From a bacterium Scap17 (lineage in GTDB: Bacteria; Pseudomonadota; Gammaproteobacteria; Pseudomonadales; Halomonadaceae), in assembly GCA_013376735.1 (NCBI GenBank), contig VINJ01000001.1, positions 2,046,001 through 2,110,000 on the forward strand: a stretch of DNA of 64,000 bases, written 5' to 3'. Position numbers and translations under genes: made by a program. The notes beneath the pieces were generated by a model that did no database searches, had not been told where the DNA came from, and saw only the letters and a program-made list of their open reading frames with translations. This document shows, in pieces, positions 36,889 through 46,646 of this stretch (the stretch's first letter is position 1; every line of letters begins with the position of its first letter).

Positions 36889-37581
36889 GGGGATCAGCTC
36901 CTTTTCCTCACCAATTGGGTCGTGCTCTGTCTTCGTGGGGCTTGGGGCTGAGTATTTCAATGCCTGGCCTGCCATCGTGTGATGGAAGAGGGTCAGACAA
37001 GCACAGACTCAAGCTCCGCGACCAGCATCACTCCCGGCCCCGAGACTGGCCACCCGCTCAGGCAGCGGGCAAGGGCGAAAGTGCATGACTCGCCGTGCAT
37101 CCTTCATGTCGTGGCTACGCGCATGAAATGTGCAATCAGCGTGAAAAACCTTGTGAATCCAGACAGCTACGAAGACAGAGGCTGCGCGTATCGCAGTGTC
37201 TGGCACTATAGCACCCAGACACCGACAGGCCAACGCTGGTGGGCACTGACCGCGGGATCCTCTCAAGCGTCTTGCCAGGTTCGCGTTCATTGCCGAGCTT
37301 TCCCCCCATTGCTGTCACTCTGCCCACGTGCCCACGATGACGGGCCAGCGCGGGAACCTGATGAGATGACCGAGGTCAGCTGTTAGACTCGATTTCCTGT
37401 ACGTGAACCATGACTTATCTTTTGTAGAACCTGCATGACTGTATTTTTATACAGCAGCGCGAAAAAGCGCACTTTCGGTCGCCTTGCATCTGGTGCGATG
37501 GGGCCAGTGAGCCCACCGACATGCCCGAAGATGCTGCGCTGACCCTTTCGCTGCTGATCGACTGCCGGAACTGGAGCCAGA
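36889..37581. other. Large intergenic region with a LexA-like box
   Basis: These 693 bp lie between divergent sodB and the coiled-coil membrane protein gene. The right part holds a strong LexA-like site (37439-37454). Several short frames exist on both strands (for example a 93-codon minus-strand frame near 37009-37290), but none has a ribosome site or recognisable features, so none is called. The sodB promoter must lie at the left end but could not be placed. Confidence 0.5.
37439..37454 (+). promoter_or_regulatory. LexA-like SOS box
   Basis: CTGTATTTTTATACAG is a perfect CTGT-N8-ACAG inverted repeat, and the surrounding 20-mer matches 16 of 20 positions of the E. coli LexA consensus by my count. 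A TTGTAG hexamer at 37422-37427 placed 17 bp before TTTTAT suggests a promoter whose -10 lies inside the box. It is 127 bp before the ATG at 37582 and is the best SOS-type site in the window. Confidence 0.65.
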
Positions 37582-38766
37582 ATGCGGCCGCACAATGCTG
37601 AACCGTCTCTCAATGACTCACCGAACGATGCGCTGGTTGCGCGTCCCGACGATGCGCTTGGCGTGCATCACACTCGTCCCCCTGCGCCCAGACGCTGGCC
37701 GACGTGGCTTTGCCTCCTTGCCCTGGGGGGCGTGGTGGGCTGGCAACAGTGGCAGCTACATGACCTGCAGACCCTTGGGGGCGATCAACGCGATCAGCTT
37801 GGCGCGCGTGTCAGTCAACTCGAACGTTCCGTGGCCCAGCTTGAGCAGCAGGGCGATGAGCGCCTGAACGAATTGCGTGATGCGCTGGGGGAGCAGCTCA
37901 GCGCCTTGGACAGCCAGTTGAATGACACTGTGCTGCCGGCGCTGACCACCCTGCAGAAGGACAAGGCGTCCCTGTCGAGTGAGGCCGTCGCCCGCCTCGA
38001 GACGCTGGAAGACAAGGTGACAAAGGATGCGGATGGCGCTCAAGAGCGTCTGACCGGCATGGACGAGGCACTTGATCGTCTGGAGGGTCGCGTCACGACG
38101 CTTACCCAGACAGGTGACAATCACGCGACCCTGATCACGGCGCTGCAAGGTTCGATGGCGGCGCTGGAATCCCTCAGCCGTGATGGCCGTGCAGCGTTGG
38201 GCGCGCGCCTGGACGCCCAGTCGGCCACGCTTGGACACCTCGAGCCGCTGATGGACAAGACTTCCAGCACCCTGGACACGCTGGCTACCCGCATCGAGAC
38301 CTTGCAGAGCGATATTGAAAGCGTTAACGCCGAGCAGTTGGCCTCGCTAGAGACTCGCCTCACGGCACTCCAGACGGACCTGGCCACGCAACAGACCCAG
38401 ACGCGTGACTTGCAGCAATCGCAGCAGCAACTGGGCGAGACGCTGAAGGCACTGCCGGAGCCGGTGGCGGCCGCTGATAGCGATGAACTGGCCAGCAAGC
38501 TCAAGGGCCGTTTCGCGCCGCTTGACGAGCTGGCAGCGCTTGAGACCGCGCAACGCTCACTGGCCTCCCAGCTGGGTGAGCTGCGTCGTCAGCAGACAGC
38601 GCTCAGTGCCGGCCTGGAAGCCAGCTCACAGGGGGCGTCAGAGGACACGCGAGAGCAGTTGCGCTCGCTGGAAGCCAGCCGCCGTCAGCTGAGCGGCCGT
38701 GTCGCGTCACTATTGGGTCAGGTGTCTGAACTGGAACAGCGCGTCACTCGACTGGAGCGCCGTTGA
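37582..38766 (+). CDS. Single-pass membrane protein with long coiled coil
   Basis: The 394-residue protein has a Pro/Asp-rich N-terminus, one hydrophobic helix at about residues 41-56 (TWLCLLALGGVVGW), and then an almost continuous heptad-type Leu/Glu/Gln/Arg coiled coil to the end. No enzymatic motif is seen. RmuC proteins share the helix-plus-coil start, but their nuclease-like domain is missing. GGAG at 37573-37576 supports the start. A LexA-like box lies upstream and tamA downstream on the same strand (154 bp gap). Topology is probably cytoplasmic N-terminus with the coil outside, but that is not certain. Function unknown. Confidence 0.75.
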   Translation: MRPHNAEPSLNDSPNDALVARPDDALGVHHTRPPAPRRWPTWLCLLALGGVVGWQQWQLHDLQTLGGDQRDQLGARVSQLERSVAQLEQQGDERLNELRDALGEQLSALDSQLNDTVLPALTTLQKDKASLSSEAVARLETLEDKVTKDADGAQERLTGMDEALDRLEGRVTTLTQTGDNHATLITALQGSMAALESLSRDGRAALGARLDAQSATLGHLEPLMDKTSSTLDTLATRIETLQSDIESVNAEQLASLETRLTALQTDLATQQTQTRDLQQSQQQLGETLKALPEPVAAADSDELASKLKGRFAPLDELAALETAQRSLASQLGELRRQQTALSAGLEASSQGASEDTREQLRSLEASRRQLSGRVASLLGQVSELEQRVTRLERR

Positions 38767-38920
38767 GCCTGTGAAGCAGGGATACAAGTAACGACGATAT
38801 GGCGTGGCCCGCCATCCAGGCAGGCCATGTGCAACGCCCCGTGATGACCGAGCGCCGCACGACATGATGAACGGGAACGATGGACAGTGCTTTCCACCAG
38901 CACTCAACAAAGGACGAATC

Positions 38921-40912
38921 ATGAGTGGCGACAACAAAGAGCCTGCTCGAGCGACCGGGCCGCGCGGTTTGCCGCATCGCTATCTGATGCCGCTGATCCT
39001 GTGTGGCGGTCTGTGCTTCGCATCCCAGGCGCTGGCGATCGATGCCGCCGTCAAGGGAGTCAAGGGCGCGACGGCCACCAATGTGGTCAACTTCCTGGCC
39101 GGGATGACGCTCGAGGGCGATGCGCCGGCCGAGCGCTATGAGGATGAGATCATCCGGCGCACCCAGGAAGCGCTGCAGGCCTTCGGTTACTACGATGCCC
39201 AGATCACGCTCAGCTATCCCGAGAAGGGGTTGCTGGGCGGCGATGATGTGGTCGTGACGGTGGATGCCGGTGAGCCGGTCACCATCGAGACGCTGGAGCT
39301 GCGACTCGAAGGCGACGCCGCGCGTGACAAGGTCATGAAGAAGGTGCTGGCCGACACCGACCTCGAGGAAGGCGATGTGCTGCGTCACTCACGCTATGAC
39401 AGCCTCAAGTCGACTCTGACGTCGCTCAGCCTCGAGCGCGGCTATTTCGACACCTCCTTCTCCCAGCAGCGCATCGAGGTACGCCCCTGGCTGCACTCGG
39501 CACGCATCTATCTGGTCATGCAGAGCGGTCAGCGCTACCGCTTTGGCGATATCACCTACCTCAACAGTCAGATAGAGCTGGATCGCGTCAAGACCATGCA
39601 GCCGTTCAAGACGGGAGATTATTACGAAGCCGACAAGTTGAACCAGTTCAACCAGCGGCTCAGTGAGGCCGGCTGGTTCCGCTCGGCCGCGATCAAGCCA
39701 CAGCTCAATCCGGGCGCCGAACTCAAGACCACCAGCCCCGACAGCGAGATCAAGACCCCTTATGCCGAGGCACAGGGCTATGAGGGGTCATGGCTTGCCG
39801 ATGTCGAGAGGACTGGAATCGAGGCGGAGGCTGATGACGCTGGCTCCGCTGTGGCTGGCACTAAAGGTGCCGCTGGCAACGACACGCCGGTGCTGACGGG
39901 CGATGCGCTGGAGGCCGCGGTCAAGACGGCCAACGGCCCCATCATCCCCGTGGACATCAGCCTGATTCCCGCTGACCGTCACAAGTTCGAGACCGGTATC
40001 GGCTACGCGACGGATGTCGGACCACGCCTGCAGTTCAGCTGGGAGATGCCGTGGGTCAATCGCTATGGCCATAGCCTGACCAACAGCCTGTTCCTGTCCT
40101 CGCCGGAACAGACCTTCGAGGGCGAATACCGCATGCCGCTCGAAGACCCGCTCAAGGATAGCTATATCCTCGAGTACGGGATGTCGAACACCGACGATGA
40201 AGATACCGAGAGTCTCGAGACCACCGTGCGCTTCACCCGCGAATGGAAGTTCGACAATGGCTGGACCCAGCGCGTGTTCTTCGGTTCCACCTATGAGGAC
40301 TACACCCAGGCGGACGAATCCGGAGCCGTGCTGCTGCTGTATCCCGGCGTGAGCTGGAATCGTACCCGCACCCGTCCCAAGACCTTCCCGATGTGGGGCG
40401 ACCGCCAACAACTGACTTTCGAGTACGGCGATCAGTTGTGGGGCTCGGACGTGACCTTCCTGCGCTCCCAGTTCAACACCAACTGGATACGCTCCATCGG
40501 CGACAACCATCGTTTCGTCGCGCGCATGGGCGTCGGCCACGTCGATACCGACAATTTTGATGACATGCCACCTTCGATGCGCTTCTTTACCGGGGGCGAC
40601 AACAGTGTGCGTGGCTATTCCTACGAAACACTCGCCCCGGAAGACGACGATGGCGATCTGGAGGGCGGTAGCTCGTTGCTCACCAGCAGCCTGGAATACG
40701 ATTACCGCCTGACCGGCGACTGGTGGGGCGCGACCTTCTACGATGCCGGTAACGCCTTCAATGGCTGGGACGCACTCGAGCTCAAGACGGCGGCCGGCAT
40801 GGGGATTCGCTGGATCTCGCCGGTAGGGCCGATTCGTCTCGATATCGCCCATCCCTTCGATGACGATGACAACGATTACCGTATTCACTTCTCGATCGGG
40901 CCGGAATTCTGA
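38921..40912 (+). CDS. tamA: TamA, outer-membrane Omp85 protein of the translocation and assembly module
   Basis: It acts with TamB in transport and assembly at the outer membrane. The 663-residue protein has a signal peptide (cleavage near SQALA), POTRA domains over about 40-340, and a 16-strand barrel with the Omp85 motif (GGDNSVRGY) and a final aromatic residue (GPEF). A segment of about 74 residues (about 267-340), rich in Asp/Ala/Thr, interrupts the POTRA3 region and is longer than in E. coli TamA. The ATG at 38921 has AAGGA upstream; the 39 preceding codons have no support. tamB follows at 40999. Confidence 0.93.
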   Translation: MSGDNKEPARATGPRGLPHRYLMPLILCGGLCFASQALAIDAAVKGVKGATATNVVNFLAGMTLEGDAPAERYEDEIIRRTQEALQAFGYYDAQITLSYPEKGLLGGDDVVVTVDAGEPVTIETLELRLEGDAARDKVMKKVLADTDLEEGDVLRHSRYDSLKSTLTSLSLERGYFDTSFSQQRIEVRPWLHSARIYLVMQSGQRYRFGDITYLNSQIELDRVKTMQPFKTGDYYEADKLNQFNQRLSEAGWFRSAAIKPQLNPGAELKTTSPDSEIKTPYAEAQGYEGSWLADVERTGIEAEADDAGSAVAGTKGAAGNDTPVLTGDALEAAVKTANGPIIPVDISLIPADRHKFETGIGYATDVGPRLQFSWEMPWVNRYGHSLTNSLFLSSPEQTFEGEYRMPLEDPLKDSYILEYGMSNTDDEDTESLETTVRFTREWKFDNGWTQRVFFGSTYEDYTQADESGAVLLLYPGVSWNRTRTRPKTFPMWGDRQQLTFEYGDQLWGSDVTFLRSQFNTNWIRSIGDNHRFVARMGVGHVDTDNFDDMPPSMRFFTGGDNSVRGYSYETLAPEDDDGDLEGGSSLLTSSLEYDYRLTGDWWGATFYDAGNAFNGWDALELKTAAGMGIRWISPVGPIRLDIAHPFDDDDNDYRIHFSIGPEF

Positions 40913-40998
40913 GCGGGCCCCGCCTCTAAAACGAGTGTCGTGCGGATCAAGCGCCAGCAAAGGACCCTCAGCTGAGCGGGTGAGCTGATAAAAAAGAT

Positions 40999-43900
40999 AT
41001 GGAGATGTTGGAATTGTCTAATCCCTATGTACGTCGGGGCGGCCTGGTCATCCGGTTGCTGATATGGCTGCTCGTGTTCCTGATCGGGCTGACGATGCTG
41101 CTGGTCGGGGGCGTGCTGTCCCCGTGGGGCACCGGGCTGGTGCTCGATCAGGCGCGCTCGCGTGGCTTCATCGATTACTCCCGGGCCTCCGGCTCACCGC
41201 TGGAAGCGCTGTCACTCCAGGACGTCTCGCTGGACCTGCCGGGGCTGGCCGTCAATGCCGACTCGCTGTCACTGGTCTGGGGCGAGGACTGTCTGCTCAA
41301 GGGCAAGCTGTGTCTCGAGTCGCTGGAGTCCAGTGGTCTCGCGATCACCCTGAGCGATAACGGTGCCAGCACTGAACCGGAAGCGGAGAGCGGCGAGAGT
41401 CTCAACGTGCCCATCGTGGTGCCGATTCCCATCGAGGTGCGCAAGGTCGCCATTGATGACTTCGCCCTGGCGCTGGCGGATGGCAGTCGCGTCACCTTTG
41501 ATCATTTCCATACCTCGGCCGCGCTGTCAGTGAGTACGCTGACGCTTGGCGAGACACGCCTGATCACCAGTCGTTTCATTCCCGCCGATGCCGCCGCGGC
41601 GCAAACGACGTCAGACACTGCCAGCCTCGAGGGAGTGAGCATCACGCCTGAGGCTCAGCAAGCGGCAAGTGAAGTGGTCCACACTCAGGTCGTGGCGTCT
41701 CAAGCCGAGAGCGCCGCCAAGGCCATCTCGAATGAGACCATCTCGAACAAGGCCATCACGGATGACGCCGCAGAAGTAACTGACACGACTGCCGCTGAAA
41801 CCACGGATGAGACAGCACAGGCCGGACGCATTGCCTTGCCGGAAGTCTATCTTCCGCTGACCATCGAGGTTCCCGACCTCGCCATTGAAGACTTTGCGCT
41901 CAAGGGGCCAAGCCCGTATGAGGTCAGTCGCCTGTCGCTGGCACTCAAGGCGGAAGGGCATGACATCACGCTCTCGCGTCTCGAGGTCGATTCCCGCGAC
42001 GTGAACGCCGATCTCGTGGCGCAGGTCACCTTGAAGGGCGAGTATCCGCTGAGCGCCACGCTCAATGCCGAGACCCTGATTGACCCCGTGCGTCATGAAA
42101 AGCTGCGCCTGTCTCTGGAAGGCTCGCTGGCGGATCTTGAAGCCTCTCTCAAGGCCGACGGCCCACTGGCCGCTGAGCTTGTGGCCAGCGCGGATGTACT
42201 GGACAGTGATCTTCCCTTCGAGGCGCGCCTGAGCTCCGAGCGGATCACCTGGCCCTTTGCTGCCGTCACTGATGCCTCTGATGCCACTTCCGCTGCCGCT
42301 GTCTCCTCGACGCCTGACTATAGTGTCGAGAATCTGGCGCTGGTCGCCAAGGGCTCACTGTCGGGGTATACGACCACGCTGGATGCCATCATAGAGGGGC
42401 GTGACATTCCGCGCGCCACCTTGTCATTGGCAGGCGACGGCGATCTCGCGCATTACCGCTGGCAGCCGCTCAAGATCGCGCTCAAGCGTGGCTCCGCGAC
42501 CACCCGTGGCGAGATTCACTGGCAGGAAGGTATCCAGGTCGCCGCCGAGCTGGCCCTCGACAAGCTGCATCCCGAAGACTTGCTGCCGGCCCCGACCGGG
42601 GGCGGTCAGAAAGCCGTGCGTGGTGAGCTGAGCGGCAATCTCGTGGCCAGCTTCCAACAGCCGCAGCAAGGACCGTGGGCCGTCGATGTCAGCAAGCTGG
42701 ATATTCATGGCACCTTGCTCGAGCGTCCGCTCACGCTGACTGGCAAGCTTTCAGGCAATGCCGACATGCAATGGAACGTCAACGCGCTGGAGCTGCGTCA
42801 GGGCCAGAACCGGCTGAGCGCCAAAGGCAAGATTGCCAAGACCATCACCCTGGCGGCCAACATCGATTTTCCGGCGCTCTCGACCCTGATGCCGGATATC
42901 GCGGGTGAGCTCAAGGGCAAGATCGATGCCTCGGGCACGCTCGACAAGCCTCAGCTGGCCAGCAACTTCACCGCACGGCGTCTGCAGATCGGTGAGAACC
43001 GTATCTCCGACCTGGCGCTGTCGGCCGGGGTCGATGCCCGCAAGCGGGGGATTGATGACCCGGCACTGGATATCGCTCTGAATGCCGATGATGTCAGAGC
43101 TGGCGGACAGCAGATCGCGACGGTCGCGCTGACGCTGGGAGGCTTCCTGAGCGATCACACCCTGCAGTTCGATACCGAGATGGCCGGTGAGATGCCGTTG
43201 TCTCGTCTGGGGCTGACTCTCAAAGGTGGGCTCGACAAGGCGCGTGAGCATTATCGCGGTGCGCTGTCTCCGCTGACGGCGAATACCGATTTCGGGGACT
43301 TCAACTTCGACACGCCGGCGAGCTTCGATGCCAATCTCGCCAAGGGTAGCGTGCTGGTGCAGCCGTTCTGCCTGAGTCGTGAACAGGGCGGCCAGATCTG
43401 TGTCGCCGAGCCCTTGAGCGCGGGCAATGACGGTCAGGCCGTGGTGACGCTCGAGGGGATTCCACTGGACATGGCCCAGAGCGCCATGCCGGAGAGCTGG
43501 ACCATCGGCGGTGCCACGGGCGGCAAGATCACGGCAAGCTGGAAGCAGGGTGGCCAACGCTGGAATGCTGACGCGGAGCTGGCGGGCAAGTTGACGCTGG
43601 CCGGCGAAGACGCCGACGGCAATGCCTGGTCTCTGCCGGAGACCACCCTGCAACTGGCGCTGGAAGCCACACCCGACAAGGCCGATCTCGATACCCAGAT
43701 TCGCCTCGACAGCGCTGGCGGCATCGGTCTCACCGTGTCGGTCCTCGACCCGGCGGGCGCAGGTCAGCTGGATGGTTCGCTGGCCATTCGCGACATTGAC
43801 CTCTCGCCGTATCGTCCGCTGGTGGCGGGCATGACTCAGCTGGAAGGCAAGCTGGCGGGTGACGTCGAGGTCGGCGGCAACCTGAGCCTGCCGTCGTTGA

Positions 43901-45126
43901 CCGGCCCGATCGCGCTGACCGGCGTCAAGGTGCAGGGCGAAGGCCTGCCGGTGTCGTTGTCGGATGCCCAGTTCACCGTCGACTTCGATGGCAACAGTGC
44001 CGATATCGATGGCTATCTGGTGGGCAATGATGCGCGCTGGGGCATCGATGGCGAGGCGGCGTGGCCGACGCTTGAGGACTGGACGGCGTCATTGAACCTC
44101 GACGGTGCGAAGAATCCGCTCGAACTGCATATCGCCGGGATCGGCCGCATGCGCGTCGCGCCGGATCTCGAGATCAATGCCAGCCCCACGCTGCTCAAGC
44201 TGCGGGGGGACGTCAAGGTGCCGTGGACACGCATCGAAGTGGACCAGGTGCCGCCGTCTGCCGTGTCACCCTCCAGTGACACCATCATCATCGAGCGTCC
44301 CAGTGATGAGGACACCTCCAACCCGGCCGAGCTTGCCGATGGCAGCGATACCGCCAAGGCGCTCAACGAGGCCGGCATGGCGCTGGATGTGCGTATCGGC
44401 ATCCATATCGGCCCGGATGCGCGCCTGGAGGCGATGGGGCTCAAGACCAAGCTCAGAGGCGATCTCGATGTGCGCCAGGCCAAGGGCGGCGTGCAGGTCT
44501 TCGGTGAGGTCAATCTGGTCGACGGAACCTACAAGAGCTTCGGGCAGGACCTGCAGATCAGCAAGGGGCAGGTCTTGCTGGCCGGACCGCCCTCGAGCCC
44601 GCGCCTGAATATCGAGGCGATCCGTGATCCTGACAACACCGAGGACGACGTGACCGCAGGAGTGCGTGTGACGGGGCTTGCCTCGTCACCCAGCGTCGAG
44701 ATCTTCTCGGACCCGTCGATGGATGAGTCCTCGGCACTGAGTTATCTGCTGCGCGGTGAGGGCCTGGACAGCGACACCAGCAGCGACAGTGCGGTCACGT
44801 CCGCCTTGATCGGCATGTCGCTGGCGCAAAGTGGTCAGGTGGTCGGCCAGATCGGGGAAACCTTCGGTGTGCGCGACCTGAGTCTGGACAGCTCCGGCAG
44901 CGGCGATGACAGCCAAGTGGTGGTCAGCGGCTATATCGCCCCGGACCTGAAACTCAGTTACGGCGTCGGGCTGTTCTCGCCGATCGCGGAGCTGACCCTG
45001 CGTTACAAGCTGTTCCGCAATCTGTATGCCGAAGCGGTGTCTGGCACGGCCCAGGCTGTGGATCTGCTCTACAGCTTCTCGCTGGGTCGCAGCGAGCTGG
45101 CGCCCAGAGTCGGCAAGGACAGATGA
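40999..45126 (+). CDS. tamB: TamB, inner membrane-anchored translocation and assembly module protein
   Basis: It is an AsmA-like bridge protein from inner membrane to TamA, in a family now linked to phospholipid transport. The 1375-residue protein has an N-terminal membrane helix (about 17-37), a very long repetitive beta-rich periplasmic part, and the conserved C-terminal DUF490 domain (LDVRQAKGGVQVFGEVNLVDG onward). An Ala/Thr/Ser/Glu-rich insertion of about 80 residues (about 195-280) breaks the beta pattern. The start is ambiguous: the ATG at 40999 has no clear ribosome site, ATG 41005 is in frame, and GGAG at 41001-41004 could serve a TTG at 41014. Confidence 0.93.
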   Translation: MEMLELSNPYVRRGGLVIRLLIWLLVFLIGLTMLLVGGVLSPWGTGLVLDQARSRGFIDYSRASGSPLEALSLQDVSLDLPGLAVNADSLSLVWGEDCLLKGKLCLESLESSGLAITLSDNGASTEPEAESGESLNVPIVVPIPIEVRKVAIDDFALALADGSRVTFDHFHTSAALSVSTLTLGETRLITSRFIPADAAAAQTTSDTASLEGVSITPEAQQAASEVVHTQVVASQAESAAKAISNETISNKAITDDAAEVTDTTAAETTDETAQAGRIALPEVYLPLTIEVPDLAIEDFALKGPSPYEVSRLSLALKAEGHDITLSRLEVDSRDVNADLVAQVTLKGEYPLSATLNAETLIDPVRHEKLRLSLEGSLADLEASLKADGPLAAELVASADVLDSDLPFEARLSSERITWPFAAVTDASDATSAAAVSSTPDYSVENLALVAKGSLSGYTTTLDAIIEGRDIPRATLSLAGDGDLAHYRWQPLKIALKRGSATTRGEIHWQEGIQVAAELALDKLHPEDLLPAPTGGGQKAVRGELSGNLVASFQQPQQGPWAVDVSKLDIHGTLLERPLTLTGKLSGNADMQWNVNALELRQGQNRLSAKGKIAKTITLAANIDFPALSTLMPDIAGELKGKIDASGTLDKPQLASNFTARRLQIGENRISDLALSAGVDARKRGIDDPALDIALNADDVRAGGQQIATVALTLGGFLSDHTLQFDTEMAGEMPLSRLGLTLKGGLDKAREHYRGALSPLTANTDFGDFNFDTPASFDANLAKGSVLVQPFCLSREQGGQICVAEPLSAGNDGQAVVTLEGIPLDMAQSAMPESWTIGGATGGKITASWKQGGQRWNADAELAGKLTLAGEDADGNAWSLPETTLQLALEATPDKADLDTQIRLDSAGGIGLTVSVLDPAGAGQLDGSLAIRDIDLSPYRPLVAGMTQLEGKLAGDVEVGGNLSLPSLTGPIALTGVKVQGEGLPVSLSDAQFTVDFDGNSADIDGYLVGNDARWGIDGEAAWPTLEDWTASLNLDGAKNPLELHIAGIGRMRVAPDLEINASPTLLKLRGDVKVPWTRIEVDQVPPSAVSPSSDTIIIERPSDEDTSNPAELADGSDTAKALNEAGMALDVRIGIHIGPDARLEAMGLKTKLRGDLDVRQAKGGVQVFGEVNLVDGTYKSFGQDLQISKGQVLLAGPPSSPRLNIEAIRDPDNTEDDVTAGVRVTGLASSPSVEIFSDPSMDESSALSYLLRGEGLDSDTSSDSAVTSALIGMSLAQSGQVVGQIGETFGVRDLSLDSSGSGDDSQVVVSGYIAPDLKLSYGVGLFSPIAELTLRYKLFRNLYAEAVSGTAQAVDLLYSFSLGRSELAPRVGKDR

Positions 45127-45155
45127 CACGTCAGGCCAATTGATTGCCACAGCTT

Positions 45156-45186
45156 CAGCCCCCATCGACAGGTTCGGTGGGGGCTG
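45156..45186. terminator. Hairpin terminator after tamB
   Basis: A stem of 12 bp (CAGCCCCCATCG with complement, one G-T pair) is followed by a short T-containing tail. It lies between convergent tamB and ychJ. Confidence 0.75.
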
Positions 45187-45314
45187 TCTCGTTTTCGAGG
45201 GGGCGTTTCAATGAGCTTGTCTCAAAGCGCTCGTTTCGAAGGGCTCGCAACGCTTATGCTCGAGAGCTTAATCTCAATCTCAAGCGCACGCGCGTCAGCA
45301 CAAGACGCTGACGG

Positions 45315-45794
45315 TCACGCAGTGCAGCAACGCTTGATCTTCTTGCCGCTGCCACAGGGACACAGGCTGTTGCGCCCTGGCGTCAGTGTCTGCCACTCGG
45401 CATCACCGTCGACATAACGCCAGTGATGGCCATCGTGATGGAAGCGGCTAAGTTCCTGCAATTGTTGGAACTTTCCCTGCTCGAAGAAGGTGGCATGAAA
45501 GCGTACCATGCCGGTATCGGCATCTTGTCCGCTGTCCAGAATCTCCAATGCCAACCACTGCGGGCCAGCACCTTCGAGATCGGCGCGTGCCGGGCAATGG
45601 GCTGGGTCCCAGCTGTCGATAAGGAAATCGCTGAGCGATAGGCTGAAGGCACTGTAGCGGGCGCGCATCAATTGCTCGGGGCGTTCGGCGCAGGTGATGT
45701 CAGCATGAATCGGCTGACAGCAATCGACGTAGCGTCGCGCCTCAGCACTATTGGGCTGGCAGGGGCAGATCTTGGGGGGCAGAGATGACATCAT
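45315..45794 (-). CDS. ychJ: YchJ-family protein with SEC-C zinc motif
   Basis: The 159-residue protein has an N-terminal cysteine set (CPCQP ... CCQP), a central NTF2-like domain (RYSAFSLSLSDFLIDSW), and a C-terminal SEC-C zinc motif (RNSLCPCGSGKKIKRCC). This is the YchJ layout and length. The function of the family is not established; the SEC-C motif binds zinc, as in SecA. The ATG at 45794 is chosen from family length; its ribosome site is weak. Confidence 0.85.
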   Translation of the reverse strand: MMSSLPPKICPCQPNSAEARRYVDCCQPIHADITCAERPEQLMRARYSAFSLSLSDFLIDSWDPAHCPARADLEGAGPQWLALEILDSGQDADTGMVRFHATFFEQGKFQQLQELSRFHHDGHHWRYVDGDAEWQTLTPGRNSLCPCGSGKKIKRCCTA

Positions 45795-45840
45795 TGAACC
45801 TATACACGATTGCACGACGCGACACAGGAGAGAGTCCGCC

Positions 45841-46479
45841 ATGTGGATAACGGAAGATAAGCAGACCATTCCTTCAGCGCAGGACAGCTTGCCAGGGCGC
45901 AGTGAAGCGGTTCGCATCAGCGGCGTTCATCACGTCAATGGCTGCTCGATTGTACCGCCGTTCGACAGTGAGTGTGAGGAGATCGTGCTGGGGCTGGGCT
46001 GCTTCTGGGGAGCCGAGCGCCTCTTCTGGCAGCTGCCGGGCGTCAAGGTGACGGCGGTCGGCTATGCCGGCGGCTATACGCCGAATCCGAGCTATGAAGA
46101 GACCTGCACCGGCAAGACAGGCCACACCGAGGTCGTACGCGTGATCTTTGACCCAACGGTGATCGGTCTGCCGGAGATCCTGCGGGCCAGCTTCGAGGCC
46201 CATGACCCGACCCAGGGCATGCGTCAGGGCAATGACATCGGCAACCAGTACCGCAGTGCGATCTATTACACCCGCGAAGACCAGCGCGCCATCGTCGAGA
46301 AGAGCATGGCCGACTACCAGCAGGCGCTGGATCAGTCCGGTCTCGGCCGCATCACCACCGAGGTCGCACCACTGCGCGAGTTCTACTACGCCGAGGAATA
46401 TCACCAGCAGTATCTGGCCAAGAATCCGGGTGGCTACTGCGGCCTGAAAGGCACGGGAATCAGCTGCCCCATCGGCTGA
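45841..46479 (+). CDS. msrA: Peptide methionine sulfoxide reductase MsrA
   Basis: It reduces methionine S-sulfoxide in proteins. The 212-residue protein has the catalytic GLGCFWGAERLFW, the VGYAGGYTPNPSYEE segment, and resolving cysteines near the C-terminus (GYCGLKGTGISCP), as in E. coli MsrA, which has the same length. The ATG at 45841 follows AGGAGAG at 8 nt. Confidence 0.95.
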   Translation: MWITEDKQTIPSAQDSLPGRSEAVRISGVHHVNGCSIVPPFDSECEEIVLGLGCFWGAERLFWQLPGVKVTAVGYAGGYTPNPSYEETCTGKTGHTEVVRVIFDPTVIGLPEILRASFEAHDPTQGMRQGNDIGNQYRSAIYYTREDQRAIVEKSMADYQQALDQSGLGRITTEVAPLREFYYAEEYHQQYLAKNPGGYCGLKGTGISCPIG

Positions 46480-46556
46480 CAGTTTGGCACAGTCTCAAGA
46501 CAGGCAGGACATGGCTGCCATGAGACTTTGCTGAGAGATTACCGCTGAGAAACACG

Positions 46557-46604
46557 AAAGCCTCATGGTCGCCGCGAAGTTCACGGTCGCCATGAGGCTT
46601 TTTT
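46557..46604 (+). terminator. Rho-independent terminator after msrA
   Basis: A 12-bp stem (AAAGCCTCATGG and complement) around a 21-nt loop is followed by a run of six T. It lies between the convergent msrA and transporter genes. Confidence 0.88.
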
Positions 46605-46646
46605 CTGTCTGGAGCAGCTTTCGGTCAGACGCTGCGATGCACTGTG

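Noticed and set aside
37009-37290. Possible small SOS gene (SulA-like) on the minus strand near the LexA-like box
   Set aside because: The 93-codon frame has no ribosome site, no SulA-like sequence and biased shadow-type composition.
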